Assembly (NCBI RefSeq): GCF_040436345.1
Contig: NC_133236.1
Span: forward strand, 17,811,466 to 17,875,465
DNA: 64,000 nt
From: Pagrus major
Lineage: Eukaryota > Chordata > Actinopteri > Spariformes > Sparidae
Reading direction: 5' to 3'
The position numbers and the translations under genes are program-made. Of the stretch, positions 1 to 15,000 are shown in pieces (within the stretch, counting starts at the first letter, position 1; every line of letters begins with the position of its first letter). The notes beneath the pieces were generated by a model that saw only the letters and a program-made list of their open reading frames with translations, did not search any database and was not told the DNA's origin.

Positions 1-3000
1 GATTTGAAAAAGTGTCCGTACAGAGGGGTGCCAGCACGCTCCAAACGGCCCGAAACACGCTCCTAAACACCCCCTGGAGGAAGGATGTTGAAAAGTTGAC
101 ATTGACACTTTGTCAAATTTCACCTTCCCATCCATCCCATTCACTTTGCAGCCTCCAACCCTGACCCAAGATTTGAAAAAGTGTCCGTACAGAGGGGTGC
201 CAGCACGCTCCAAACGGCCCGAAACACGCTCCTAAACATGCCCTGGAGGAAGGATGTTGAAAAGTTGACATTGACACTTAGTCAAATTTCACCTTCCCAT
301 CCATCCCATTCACTTTGCAGGCCTGCCTCCAACCCTGACCCAAGATTTGAAAAAGTGTCCGTACAGAGGGGTGCCAGCACGCTCCAAACGGCCCGAAACA
401 CGCTCCTAAACATGCCCTGGAGGAAGGATGTTGAAAAGTTGACATTGACACTTAGTCAAATTTCACCTTCCCATCCATCCCATTCACTTTGCAGGCCTGC
501 CTCCAACCCTGACCCAAGATTTGAAAAAGTGTCCGTACAGAGGGGTGCCAGCACGCTCCAAACGGCCCGAAACACGCTCCTAAACATGCCCTGGAGGAAG
601 GATGTTGAAAAGTTGACATTGACACTTAGTCAAATTTCACCTTCCCATCCATCCCATTCACTTTGCAGCCTCCAACCCTGACCCAAGATTTGAAAAAGTG
701 TCCGTACAGAGGGGTGCCAGCACGCTCCAAACGGCCCGAAACACGCTCCTAAACATGCCCTGGAGGAAGGATGTTGAAAAGTTGACATTGACACTTAGTC
801 AAATTTCACCTTCCCATCCATCCCATTCACTTTGCAGCCTCCAACCCTGACCCAAGATTTGAAAAAGTGTCCGTACAGAGGGGTGCCAGCACGCTCCAAA
901 CGGCCCGAAACACGCTCCTAAACATGCCCTGGAGGAAGGATGTTGAAAAGTTGACATTGACACTTAGTCAAATTTCACCTTCCCATCCATCCCATTCACT
1001 TTGCAGCCTCCAACCCTGACCCAAGATTTGAAAAAGTGTCCGTACAGAGGGGTGCCAGCACGCTCCAAACGGCCCGAAACACGCTCCTAAACATGCCCTG
1101 GAGGAAGGATGTTGAAAAGTTGACATTGACACTTAGTCAAATTTCACCTTCCCATCCATCCCATTCACTTTGCAGGCCTGCCTCCAACCCTGACCCAAGA
1201 TTTGAAAAAGTGTCCGTACAGAGGGGTGCCAGCACGCTCCAAACGGCCCGAAACACGCTCCTAAACACCCCCTGGAGGAAGGATGTTGAAAAGTTGACAT
1301 TGACACTTAGTCAAATTTCACCTTCCCATCCATCCCATTCACTTTGCAGCCTCCAACCCTGACCCAAGATTTGAAAAAGTGTCCGTACAGAGGGGTGCCA
1401 GCACGCTCCAAACGGCCCGAAACACGCTCCTAAACATGCCCTGGAGGAAGGATGTTGAAAAGTTGACATTGACACTTAGTCAAATTTCACCTTCCCATCC
1501 ATCCCATTCACTTTGCAGCCTCCAACCCTGACCCAAGATTTGAAAAAGTGTCCGTACAGAGGGGTGCCAGCACGCTCCAAACGGCCCGAAACACGCTCCT
1601 AAACATGCCCTGGAGGAAGGATGTTGAAAAGTTGACATTGACACTTAGTCAAATTTCACCTTCCCATCCATCCCATTCACTTTGCAGGCCTGCCTCCAAC
1701 CCTGACCCAAGATTTGAAAAAGTGTCCGTACAGAGGGGTGCCAGCACGCTCCAAACGGCCCGAAACACGCTCCTAAACACCCCCTGGAGGAAGGATGTTG
1801 AAAAGTTTACATTGACACTTAGTCAAATTTCACCTTCCCATCCATCCCATTCACTTTGCAGCCTCCAACCCTGACCCAAGATTTGAAAAAGTGTCCGTAC
1901 AGAGGGGTGCCAGCACGCTCCAAACGGCCCGAAACACGCTCCTAAACATGCCCTGGAGGAAGGATGTTGAAAAGTTGACATTGACACTTAGTCAAATTTC
2001 ACCTTCCCATCCATCCCATTCACTTTGCAGGCCTGCCTCCAACCCTGACCCAAGATTTGAAAAAGTGTCCGTACAGAGGGGTGCCAGCACGCTCCAAACG
2101 GCCCGAAACACGCTCCTAAACACCCCCTGGAGGAAGGATGTTGAAAAGTTGACATTGACACTTAGTCAAATTTCACCTGTATGTTTCACCTTCCCATCCG
2201 TCCCATTCACTTTGCAGGCCTGCCTCCAACTCTGACCCAAGATTTGAAAAAGTGTCCGTACAGAGGGGTGCCAGCACGCTCCAAACGGCCCGAAACACGC
2301 TCCTAAACATGCCCTGGAGGAAGGATGTTGAAAAGTTGACATTGACACTTAGTCAAATTTCACCTTCCCATCCATCCCATTCACTTTGCAGGCCTGCCTC
2401 CAACCCCGACCCAAGATTTGAAAAAGTGTCCGTACAGAGGGGTGCCAGCACGCTCCAAACGGCCCGAAACACGCTCCTAAACACCCCCTGGAGGAAGGAT
2501 GTTGAAAAGTTGACATTGACACTTAGTCAAATTTCACCTGTATGTTTCACCTTCCCATCCGTCCCATTCACTTTGCAGGCCTGCCTCCAACCCTGACCCA
2601 AGATTTGAAAAAGTGTCCGTACAGAGGGGTGCCAGCACGCTCCAAACGGCCCGAAACACGCTCCTAAACATGCCCTGGAGGAAGGATGTTGAAAAGTTGA
2701 CATTGACACTTAGTCAAATTTCACCTTCCCATCCATCCCATTCACTTTGCAGCCTCCAACCCTGACCCAAGATTTGAAAAAGTGTCCGTACAGAGGGGTG
2801 CCAGCACGCTCCAAACGGCCCGAAACACGCTCCTAAACATGCCCTGGAGGAAGGATGTTGAAAAGTTGACATTGACACTTAGTCAAATTTCACCTTCCCA
2901 TCCATCCCATTCACTTTGCAGGCCTGCCTCCAACCCTGACCCAAGATTTGAAAAAGTGTCCGTACAGAGGGGTGCCAGCACGCTCCAAACGGCCCGAAAC

Positions 3001-6000
3001 ACGCTCCTAAACACCCCCTGGAGGAAGGATGTTGAAAAGTTGACATTGACACTTAGTCAAATTTCACCTTCCCATCCATCCCATTCACTTTGCAGCCTCC
3101 AACCCTGACCCAAGATTTGAAAAAGTGTCCGTACAGAGGGGTGCCAGCACGCTCCAAACGGCCCGAAACACGCTCCTAAACACCCCCTGGAGGAAGGATG
3201 TTGAAAAGTTGACATTGACACTTTGTCAAATTTCACCTTCCCATCCATCCCATTCACTTTGCAGCCTCCAACCCTGACCCAAGATTTGAAAAAGTGTCCG
3301 TACAGAGGGGTGCCAGCACGCTCCAAACGGCCCGAAACACGCTCCTAAACATGCCCTGGAGGAAGGATGTTGAAAAGTTGACATTGACACTTAGTCAAAT
3401 TTCACCTTCCCATCCATCCCATTCACTTTGCAGGCCTGCCTCCAACCCTGACCCAAGATTTGAAAAAGTGTCCGTACAGAGGGGTGCCAGCACGCTCCAA
3501 ACGGCCCGAAACACGCTCCTAAACATGCCCTGGAGGAAGGATGTTGAAAAGTTGACATTGACACTTAGTCAAATTTCACCTTCCCATCCATCCCATTCAC
3601 TTTGCAGGCCTGCCTCCAACCCTGACCCAAGATTTGAAAAAGTGTCCGTACAGAGGGGTGCCAGCACGCTCCAAACGGCCCGAAACACGCTCCTAAACAC
3701 CCCCTGGAGGAAGGATGTTGAAAAGTTGACATTGACACTTAGTCAAATTTCACCTTCCCATCCATCCCATTCACTTTGCAGCCTCCAACCCTGACCCAAG
3801 ATTTGAAAAAGTGTCCGTACAGAGGGGTGCCAGCACGCTCCAAACGGCCCGAAACACGCTCCTAAACATGCCCTGGAGGAAGGATGTTGAAAAGTTGACA
3901 TTGACACTTAGTCAAATTTCACCTTCCCATCCATCCCATTCACTTTGCAGGCCTGCCTCCAACCCCGACCCAAGATTTGAAAAAGTGTCCGTACAGAGGG
4001 GTGCCAGCACGCTCCAAACGGCCCGAAACACGCTCCTAAACATGCCCTGGAGGAAGGATGTTGAAAAGTTGACATTGACACTTAGTCAAATTTCACCTTC
4101 CCATCCATCCCATTCACTTTGCAGCCTCCAACCCTGACCCAAGATTTGAAAAAGTGTCCGTACAGAGGGGTGCCAGCACGCTCCAAACGGCCCGAAACAC
4201 GCTCCTAAACATGCCCTGGAGGAAGGATGTTGAAAAGTTGACATTGACACTTAGTCAAATTTCACCTTCCCATCCATCCCATTCACTTTGCAGGCCTGCC
4301 TCCAACCCTGACCCAAGATTTGAAAAAGTGTCCGTACAGAGGGGTGCCAGCACGCTCCAAACGGCCCGAAACACGCTCCTAAACACCCCCTGGAGGAAGG
4401 ATGTTGAAAAGTTGACATTGACACTTAGTCAAATTTCACCTTCCCATCCATCCCATTCACTTTGCAGCCTCCAACCCTGACCCAAGATTTGAAAAAGTGT
4501 CCGTACAGAGGGGTGCCAGCACGCTCCAAACGGCCCGAAACACGCTCCTAAACACCCCCTGGAGGAAGGATGTTGAAAAGTTGACATTGACACTTAGTCA
4601 AATTTCACCTGTATGTTTCACCTTCCCATCCGTCCCATTCACTTTGCAGGCCTGCCTCCAACCCTGACCCAAGATTTGAAAAAGTGTCCGTACAGAGGGG
4701 TGCCAGCACGCTCCAAACGGCCCGAAACACGCTCCTAAACATGCCCTGGAGGAAGGATGTTGAAAAGTTGACATTGACACTTAGTCAAATTTCACCTTCC
4801 CATCCATCCCATTCACTTTGCAGGCCTGCCTCCAACCCTGACCCAAGATTTGAAAAAGTGTCCGTACAGAGGGGTGCCAGCACGCTCCAAACGGCCCGAA
4901 ACACGCTCCTAAACACCCCCTGGAGGAAGGATGTTGAAAAGTTGACATTGACACTTAGTCAAATTTCACCTTCCCATCCATCCCATTCACTTTGCAGCCT
5001 CCAACCCTGACCCAAGATTTGAAAAAGTGTCCGTACAGAGGGGTGCCAGCACGCTCCAAACGGCCCGAAACACGCTCCTAAACATGCCCTGGAGGAAGGA
5101 TGTTGAAAAGTTGACATTGACACTTAGTCAAATTTCACCTTCCCATCCATCCCATTCACTTTGCAGGCCTGCCTCCAACCCTGACCCAAGATTTGAAAAA
5201 GTGTCCGTACAGAGGGGTGCCAGCACGCTCCAAACGGCCCGAAACACGCTCCTAAACATGCCCTGGAGGAAGGATGTTGAAAAGTTGACATTGACACTTA
5301 GTCAAATTTCACCTTCCCATCCATCCCATTCACTTTGCAGGCCTGCCTCCAACCCTGACCCAAGATTTGAAAAAGTGTCCGTACAGAGGGGTGCCAGCAC
5401 GCTCCAAACGGCCCGAAACACGCTCCTAAACACCCCCTGGAGGAAGGATGTTGAAAAGTTGACATTGACACTTAGTCAAATTTCACCTTCCCATCCATCC
5501 CATTCACTTTGCAGGCCTGCCTCCAACCCCGACCCAAGATTTGAAAAAGTGTCCGTACAGAGGGGTGCCAGCACGCTCCAAACGGCCCGAAACACGCTCC
5601 TAAACACCCCCTGGAGGAAGGATGTTGAAAAGTTGACATTGACACTTAGTCAAATTTCACCTGTATGTTTCACCTTCCCATCCGTCCCATTCACTTTGCA
5701 GGCCTGCCTCCAACCCTGACCCAAGATTTGAAAAAGTGTCCGTACAGAGGGGTGCCAGCACGCTCCAAACGGCCCGAAACACGCTCCTAAACATGCCCTG
5801 GAGGAAGGATGTTGAAAAGTTGACATTGACACTTAGTCAAATTTCACCTTCCCATCCATCCCATTCACTTTGCAGGCCTGCCTCCAACCCTGACCCAAGA
5901 TTTGAAAAAGTGTCCGTACAGAGGGGTGCCAGCACGCTCCAAACGGCCCGAAACACGCTCCTAAACACCCCCTGGAGGAAGGATGTTGAAAAGTTGACAT

Positions 6001-9000
6001 TGACACTTAGTCAAATTTCACCTTCCCATCCATCCCATTCACTTTGCAGCCTCCAACCCTGACCCAAGATTTGAAAAAGTGTCCGTACAGAGGGGTGCCA
6101 GCACGCTCCAAACGGCCCGAAACACGCTCCTAAACATGCCCTGGAGGAAGGATGTTGAAAAGTTGACATTGACACTTAGTCAAATTTCACCTTCCCATCC
6201 ATCCCATTCACTTTGCAGGCCTGCCTCCAACCCTGACCCAAGATTTGAAAAAGTGTCCGTACAGAGGGGTGCCAGCACGCTCCAAACGGCCCGAAACACG
6301 CTCCTAAACATGCCCTGGAGGAAGGATGTTGAAAAGTTGACATTGACACTTAGTCAAATTTCACCTTCCCATCCATCCCATTCACTTTGCAGGCCTGCCT
6401 CCAACCCTGACCCAAGATTTGAAAAAGTGTCCGTACAGAGGGGTGCCAGCACGCTCCAAACGGCCCGAAACACGCTCCTAAACACCCCCTGGAGGAAGGA
6501 TGTTGAAAAGTTGACATTGACACTTAGTCAAATTTCACCTTCCCATCCATCCCATTCACTTTGCAGGCCTGCCTCCAACCCCGACCCAAGATTTGAAAAA
6601 GTGTCCGTACAGAGGGGTGCCAGCACGCTCCAAACGGCCCGAAACACGCTCCTAAACATGCCCTGGAGGAAGGATGTTGAAAAGTTGACATTGACACTTA
6701 GTCAAATTTCACCTTCCCATCCATCCCATTCACTTTGCAGGCCTGCCTCCAACCCTGACCCAAGATTTGAAAAAGTGTCCGTACAGAGGGGTGCCAGCAC
6801 GCTCCAAACGGCCCGAAACACGCTCCTAAACACCCCCTGGAGGAAGGATGTTGAAAAGTTGACATTGACACTTAGTCAAATTTCACCTTCCCATCCATCC
6901 CATTCACTTTGCAGGCCTGCCTCCAACCCTGACCCAAGATTTGAAAAAGTGTCCGTACAGAGGGGTGCCAGCACGCTCCAAACGGCCCGAAACACGCTCC
7001 TAAACACCCCCTGGAGGAAGGATGTTGAAAAGTTGACATTGACACTTAGTCAAATTTCACCTTCCCATCCATCCCATTCACTTTGCAGCCTCCAACCCTG
7101 ACCCAAGATTTGAAAAAGTGTCCGTACAGAGGGGTGCCAGCACGCTCCAAACGGCCCGAAACACGCTCCTAAACATGCCCTGGAGGAAGGATGTTGAAAA
7201 GTTGACATTGACACTTAGTCAAATTTCACCTTCCCATCCATCCCATTCACTTTGCAGGCCTGCCTCCAACCCTGACCCAAGATTTGAAAAAGTGTCCGTA
7301 CAGAGGGGTGCCAGCACGCTCCAAACGGCCCGAAACACGCTCCTAAACATGCCCTGGAGGAAGGATGTTGAAAAGTTGACATTGACACTTAGTCAAATTT
7401 CACCTTCCCATCCATCCCATTCACTTTGCAGGCCTGCCTCCAACCCTGACCCAAGATTTGAAAAAGTGTCCGTACAGAGGGGTGCCAGCACGCTCCAAAC
7501 GGCCCGAAACACGCTCCTAAACACCCCCTGGAGGAAGGATGTTGAAAAGTTGACATTGACACTTAGTCAAATTTCACCTTCCCATCCATCCCATTCACTT
7601 TGCAGCCTCCAACCCTGACCCAAGATTTGAAAAAGTGTCCGTACAGAGGGGTGCCAGCACGCTCCAAACGGCCCGAAACACGCTCCTAAACATGCCCTGG
7701 AGGAAGGATGTTGAAAAGTTGACATTGACACTTAGTCAAATTTCACCTTCCCATCCATCCCATTCACTTTGCAGGCCTGCCTCCAACCCTGACCCAAGAT
7801 TTGAAAAAGTGTCCGTACAGAGGGGTGCCAGCACGCTCCAAACGGCCCGAAACACGCTCCTAAACACCCCCTGGAGGAAGGATGTTGAAAAGTTGACATT
7901 GACACTTAGTCAAATTTCACCTTCCCATCCATCCCATTCACTTTGCAGCCTCCAACCCTGACCCAAGATTTGAAAAAGTGTCCGTACAGAGGGGTGCCAG
8001 CACGCTCCAAACGGCCCGAAACACGCTCCTAAACATGCCCTGGAGGAAGGATGTTGAAAAGTTGACATTGACACTTAGTCAAATTTCACCTTCCCATCCA
8101 TCCCATTCACTTTGCAGGCCTGCCTCCAACCCTGACCCAAGATTTGAAAAAGTGTCCGTACAGAGGGGTGCCAGCACGCTCCAAACGGCCCGAAACACGC
8201 TCCTAAACACCCCCTGGAGGAAGGATGTTGAAAAGTTGACATTGACACTTAGTCAAATTTCACCTTCCCATCCATCCCATTCACTTTGCAGCCTCCAACC
8301 CTGACCCAAGATTTGAAAAAGTGTCCGTACAGAGGGGTGCCAGCACGCTCCAAACGGCCCGAAACACGCTCCTAAACATGCCCTGGAGGAAGGATGTTGA
8401 AAAGTTGACATTGACACTTAGTCAAATTTCACCTTCCCATCCATCCCATTCACTTTGCAGGCCTGCCTCCAACCCTGACCCAAGATTTGAAAAAGTGTCC
8501 GTACAGAGGGGTGCCAGCACGCTCCAAACGGCCCGAAACACGCTCCTAAACACCCCCTGGAGGAAGGATGTTGAAAAGTTGACATTGACACTTAGTCAAA
8601 TTTCACCTTCCCATCCATCCCATTCACTTTGCAGCCTCCAACCCTGACCCAAGATTTGAAAAAGTGTCCGTACAGAGGGGTGCCAGCACGCTCCAAACGG
8701 CCCGAAACACGCTCCTAAACATGCCCTGGAGGAAGGATGTTGAAAAGTTGACATTGACACTTAGTCAAATTTCACCTTCCCATCCATCCCATTCACTTTG
8801 CAGGCCTGCCTCCAACCCTGACCCAAGATTTGAAAAAGTGTCCGTACAGAGGGGTGCCAGCACGCTCCAAACGGCCCGAAACACGCTCCTAAACATGCCC
8901 TGGAGGAAGGATGTTGAAAAGTTGACATTGACACTTAGTCAAATTTCACCTTCCCATCCATCCCATTCACTTTGCAGGCCTGCCTCCAACCCTGACCCAA

Positions 9001-12000
9001 GATTTGAAAAAGTGTCCGTACAGAGGGGTGCCAGCACGCTCCAAACGGCCCGAAACACGCTCCTAAACACCCCCTGGAGGAAGGATGTTGAAAAGTTGAC
9101 ATTGACACTTAGTCAAATTTCACCTTCCCATCCATCCCATTCACTTTGCAGGCCTGCCTCCAACCCCGACCCAAGATTTGAAAAAGTGTCCGTACAGAGG
9201 GGTGCCAGCACGCTCCAAACGGCCCGAAACACGCTCCTAAACACCCCCTGGAGGAAGGATGTTGAAAAGTTGACATTGACACTTAGTCAAATTTCACCTG
9301 TATGTTTCACCTTCCCATCCGTCCCATTCACTTTGCAGGCCTGCCTCCAACCCTGACCCAAGATTTGAAAAAGTGTCCGTACAGAGGGGTGCCAGCACGC
9401 TCCAAACGGCCCGAAACACGCTCCTAAACATGCCCTGGAGGAAGGATGTTGAAAAGTTGACATTGACACTTAGTCAAATTTCACCTTCCCATCCGTCCCA
9501 TTCACTTTGCAGGCCTGCCTCCAACCCTGACCCAAGATTTGAAAAAGTGTCCGTACAGAGGGGTGCCAGCACGCTCCAAACGGCCCGAAACACGCTCCTA
9601 AACATGCCCTGGAGGAAGGATGTTGAAAAGTTGACATTGACACTTAGTCAAATTTCACCTTCCCATCCATCCCATTCACTTTGCAGGCCTGCCTCCAACC
9701 CTGACCCAAGATTTGAAAAAGTGTCCGTACAGAGGGGTGCCAGCACGCTCCAAACGGCCCGAAACACGCTCCTAAACACCCCCTGGAGGAAGGATGTTGA
9801 AAAGTTGACATTGACACTTAGTCAAATTTCACCTTCCCATCCATCCCATTCACTTTGCAGGCCTGCCTCCAACCCTGACCCAAGATTTGAAAAAGTGTCC
9901 GTACAGAGGGGTGCCAGCACGCTCCAAACGGCCCGAAACACGCTCCTAAACACCCCCTGGAGGAAGGATGTTGAAAAGTTGACATTGACACTTAGTCAAA
10001 TTTCACCTTCCCATCCATCCCATTCACTTTGCAGCCTCCAACCCTGACCCAAGATTTGAAAAAGTGTCCGTACAGAGGGGTGCCAGCACGCTCCAAACGG
10101 CCCGAAACACGCTCCTAAACATGCCCTGGAGGAAGGATGTTGAAAAGTTGACATTGACACTTAGTCAAATTTCACCTTCCCATCCATCCCATTCACTTTG
10201 CAGGCCTGCCTCCAACCCTGACCCAAGATTTGAAAAAGTGTCCGTACAGAGGGGTGCCAGCACGCTCCAAACGGCCCGAAACACGCTCCTAAACACCCCC
10301 TGGAGGAAGGATGTTGAAAAGTTGACATTGACACTTAGTCAAATTTCACCTTCCCATCCATCCCATTCACTTTGCAGCCTCCAACCCTGACCCAAGATTT
10401 GAAAAAGTGTCCGTACAGAGGGGTGCCAGCACGCTCCAAACGGCCCGAAACACGCTCCTAAACATGCCCTGGAGGAAGGATGTTGAAAAGTTGACATTGA
10501 CACTTAGTCAAATTTCACCTTCCCATCCATCCCATTCACTTTGCAGGCCTGCCTCCAACCCTGACCCAAGATTTGAAAAAGTGTCCGTACAGAGGGGTGC
10601 CAGCACGCTCCAAACGGCCCGAAACACGCTCCTAAACACCCCCTGGAGGAAGGATGTTGAAAAGTTGACATTGACACTTAGTCAAATTTCACCTGTATGT
10701 TTCACCTTCCCATCCGTCCCATTCACTTTGCAGGCCTGCCTCCAACCCTGACCCAAGATTTGAAAAAGTGTCCGTACAGAGGGGTGCCAGCACGCTCCAA
10801 ACGGCCCGAAACACGCTCCTAAACACCCCCTGGAGGAAGGATGTTGAAAAGTTGACATTGACACTTAGTCAAATTTCACCTGTATGTTTCACCTTCCCAT
10901 CCGTCCCATTCACTTTGCAGGCCTGCCTCCAACCCTGACCCAAGATTTGAAAAAGTGTCCGTACAGAGGGGTGCCAGCACGCTCCAAACGGCCCGAAACA
11001 CGCTCCTAAACATGCCCTGGAGGAAGGATGTTGAAAAGTTGACATTGACACTTAGTCAAATTTCACCTTCCCATCCGTCCCATTCACTTTGCAGGCCTGC
11101 CTCCAACCCTGACCCAAGATTTGAAAAAGTGTCCGTACAGAGGGGTGCCAGCACGCTCCAAACGGCCCGAAACACGCTCCTAAACATGCCCTGGAGGAAG
11201 GATGTTGAAAAGTTGACATTGACACTTAGTCAAATTTCACCTTCCCATCCATCCCATTCACTTTGCAGGCCTGCCTCCAACCCTGACCCAAGATTTGAAA
11301 AAGTGTCCGTACAGAGGGGTGCCAGCACGCTCCAAACGGCCCGAAACACGCTCCTAAACACCCCCTGGAGGAAGGATGTTGAAAAGTTGACATTGACACT
11401 TAGTCAAATTTCACCTTCCCATCCATCCCATTCACTTTGCAGGCCTGCCTCCAACCCTGACCCAAGATTTGAAAAAGTGTCCGTACAGAGGGGTGCCAGC
11501 ACGCTCCAAACGGCCCGAAACACGCTCCTAAACACCCCCTGGAGGAAGGATGTTGAAAAGTTGACATTGACACTTAGTCAAATTTCACCTTCCCATCCAT
11601 CCCATTCACTTTGCAGCCTCCAACCCTGACCCAAGATTTGAAAAAGTGTCCGTACAGAGGGGTGCCAGCACGCTCCAAACGGCCCGAAACACGCTCCTAA
11701 ACATGCCCTGGAGGAAGGATGTTGAAAAGTTGACATTGACACTTAGTCAAATTTCACCTTCCCATCCATCCCATTCACTTTGCAGGCCTGCCTCCAACCC
11801 TGACCCAAGATTTGAAAAAGTGTCCGTACAGAGGGGTGCCAGCACGCTCCAAACGGCCCGAAACACGCTCCTAAACACCCCCTGGAGGAAGGATGTTGAA
11901 AAGTTGACATTGACACTTAGTCAAATTTCACCTTCCCATCCATCCCATTCACTTTGCAGCCTCCAACCCTGACCCAAGATTTGAAAAAGTGTCCGTACAG

Positions 12001-15000
12001 AGGGGTGCCAGCACGCTCCAAACGGCCCGAAACACGCTCCTAAACATGCCCTGGAGGAAGGATGTTGAAAAGTTGACATTGACACTTAGTCAAATTTCAC
12101 CTTCCCATCCATCCCATTCACTTTGCAGGCCTGCCTCCAACCCTGACCCAAGATTTGAAAAAGTGTCCGTACAGAGGGGTGCCAGCACGCTCCAAACGGC
12201 CCGAAACACGCTCCTAAACACCCCCTGGAGGAAGGATGTTGAAAAGTTGACATTGACACTTAGTCAAATTTCACCTGTATGTTTCACCTTCCCATCCGTC
12301 CCATTCACTTTGCAGGCCTGCCTCCAACCCTGACCCAAGATTTGAAAAAGTGTCCGTACAGAGGGGTGCCAGCACGCTCCAAACGGCCCGAAACACGCTC
12401 CTAAACATGCCCTGGAGGAAGGATGTTGAAAAGTTGACATTGACACTTAGTCAAATTTCACCTTCCCATCCATCCCATTCACTTTGCAGGCCTGCCTCCA
12501 ACCCTGACCCAAGATTTGAAAAAGTGTCCGTACAGAGGGGTGCCAGCACGCTCCAAACGGCCCGAAACATGCTCCTAAACATGCCCTGGAGGAAGGATGT
12601 TGAAAAGTTGACATTGACACTTAGTCAAATTTCACCTTCCCATCCATCCCATTCACTTTGCAGGCCTGCCTCCAACCCCGACCCAAGATTTGAAAAAGTG
12701 TCCGTACAGAGGGGTGCCAGCACGCTCCAAACGGCCCGAAACACGCTCCTAAACACCCCCTGGAGGAAGGATGTTGAAAAGTTGACATTGACACTTAGTC
12801 AAATTTCACCTGTATGTTTCACCTTCCCATCCGTCCCATTCACTTTGCAGGCCTGCCTCCAACCCTGACCCAAGATTTGAAAAAGTGTCCGTACAGAGGG
12901 GTGCCAGCACGCTCCAAACGGCCCGAAACACGCTCCTAAACATGCCCTGGAGGAAGGATGTTGAAAAGTTGACATTGACACTTAGTCAAATTTCACCTTC
13001 CCATCCATCCCATTCACTTTGCAGGCCTGCCTCCAACCCTGACCCAAGATTTGAAAAAGTGTCCGTACAGAGGGGTGCCAGCACGCTCCAAACGGCCCGA
13101 AACACGCTCCTAAACACCCCCTGGAGGAAGGATGTTGAAAAGTTGACATTGACACTTAGTCAAATTTCACCTTCCCATCCATCCCATTCACTTTGCAGCC
13201 TCCAACCCTGACCCAAGATTTGAAAAAGTGTCCGTACAGAGGGGTGCCAGCACGCTCCAAACGGCCCGAAACACGCTCCTAAACATGCCCTGGAGGAAGG
13301 ATGTTGAAAAGTTGACATTGACACTTAGTCAAATTTCACCTTCCCATCCATCCCATTCACTTTGCAGGCCTGCCTCCAACCCTGACCCAAGATTTGAAAA
13401 AGTGTCCGTACAGAGGGGTGCCAGCACGCTCCAAACGGCCCGAAACACGCTCCTAAACACCCCCTGGAGGAAGGATGTTGAAAAGTTGACATTGACACTT
13501 AGTCAAATTTCACCTGTATGTTTCACCTTCCCATCCGTCCCATTCACTTTGCAGGCCTGCCTCCAACCCTGACCCAAGATTTGAAAAAGTGTCCGTACAG
13601 AGGGGTGCCAGCACGCTCCAAACGGCCCGAAACACGCTCCTAAACATGCCCTGGAGGAAGGATGTTGAAAAGTTGACATTGACACTTAGTCAAATTTCAC
13701 CTTCCCATCCATCCCATTCACTTTGCAGGCCTGCCTCCAACCCTGACCCAAGATTTGAAAAAGTGTCCGTACAGAGGGGTGCCAGCACGCTCCAAACGGC
13801 CCGAAACATGCTCCTAAACATGCCCTGGAGGAAGGATGTTGAAAAGTTGACATTGACACTTAGTCAAATTTCACCTTCCCATCCATCCCATTCACTTTGC
13901 AGGCCTGCCTCCAACCCCGACCCAAGATTTGAAAAAGTGTCCGTACAGAGGGGTGCCAGCACGCTCCAAACGGCCCGAAACACGCTCCTAAACACCCCCT
14001 GGAGGAAGGATGTTGAAAAGTTGACATTGACACTTAGTCAAATTTCACCTGTATGTTTCACCTTCCCATCCGTCCCATTCACTTTGCAGGCCTGCCTCCA
14101 ACCCTGACCCAAGATTTGAAAAAGTGTCCGTACAGAGGGGTGCCAGCACGCTCCAAACGGCCCGAAACACGCTCCTAAACATGCCCTGGAGGAAGGATGT
14201 TGAAAAGTTGACATTGACACTTAGTCAAATTTCACCTTCCCATCCATCCCATTCACTTTGCAGGCCTGCCTCCAACCCTGACCCAAGATTTGAAAAAGTG
14301 TCCGTACAGAGGGGTGCCAGCACGCTCCAAACGGCCCGAAACACGCTCCTAAACACCCCCTGGAGGAAGGATGTTGAAAAGTTGACATTGACACTTAGTC
14401 AAATTTCACCTGTATGTTTCACCTTCCCATCCGTCCCATTCACTTTGCAGGCCTGCCTCCAACCCTGACCCAAGATTTGAAAAAGTGTCCGTACAGAGGG
14501 GTGCCAGCACGCTCCAAACGGCCCGAAACACGCTCCTAAACATGCCCTGGAGGAAGGATGTTGAAAAGTTGACATTGACACTTAGTCAAATTTCACCTTC
14601 CCATCCATCCCATTCACTTTGCAGGCCTGCCTCCAACCCTGACCCAAGATTTGAAAAAGTTTCCGTACAGAGGGGTGCCAGCACGCTCCAAACGGCCCGA
14701 AACATGCTCCTAAACATGCCCTGGAGGAAGGATGTTGAAAAGTTGACATTGACACTTCGTCAAATTTCACCTTCCCATCCATCCCATTCACTTTGCAGCC
14801 TCCAACCCTGACCCAAGATTTGAAAAAGTGTCCGTACAGAGGGGTGCCAGCACGCTCCAAACGGCCCGAAACACGCTCCTAAACATGCCCTGGAGGAAGG
14901 ATGTTGAAAAGTTGACATTGACACTTAGTCAAATTTCACCTTCCCATCCATCCCATTCACTTTGCAGGCCTGCCTCCAACCCTGACCCAAGATTTGAAAA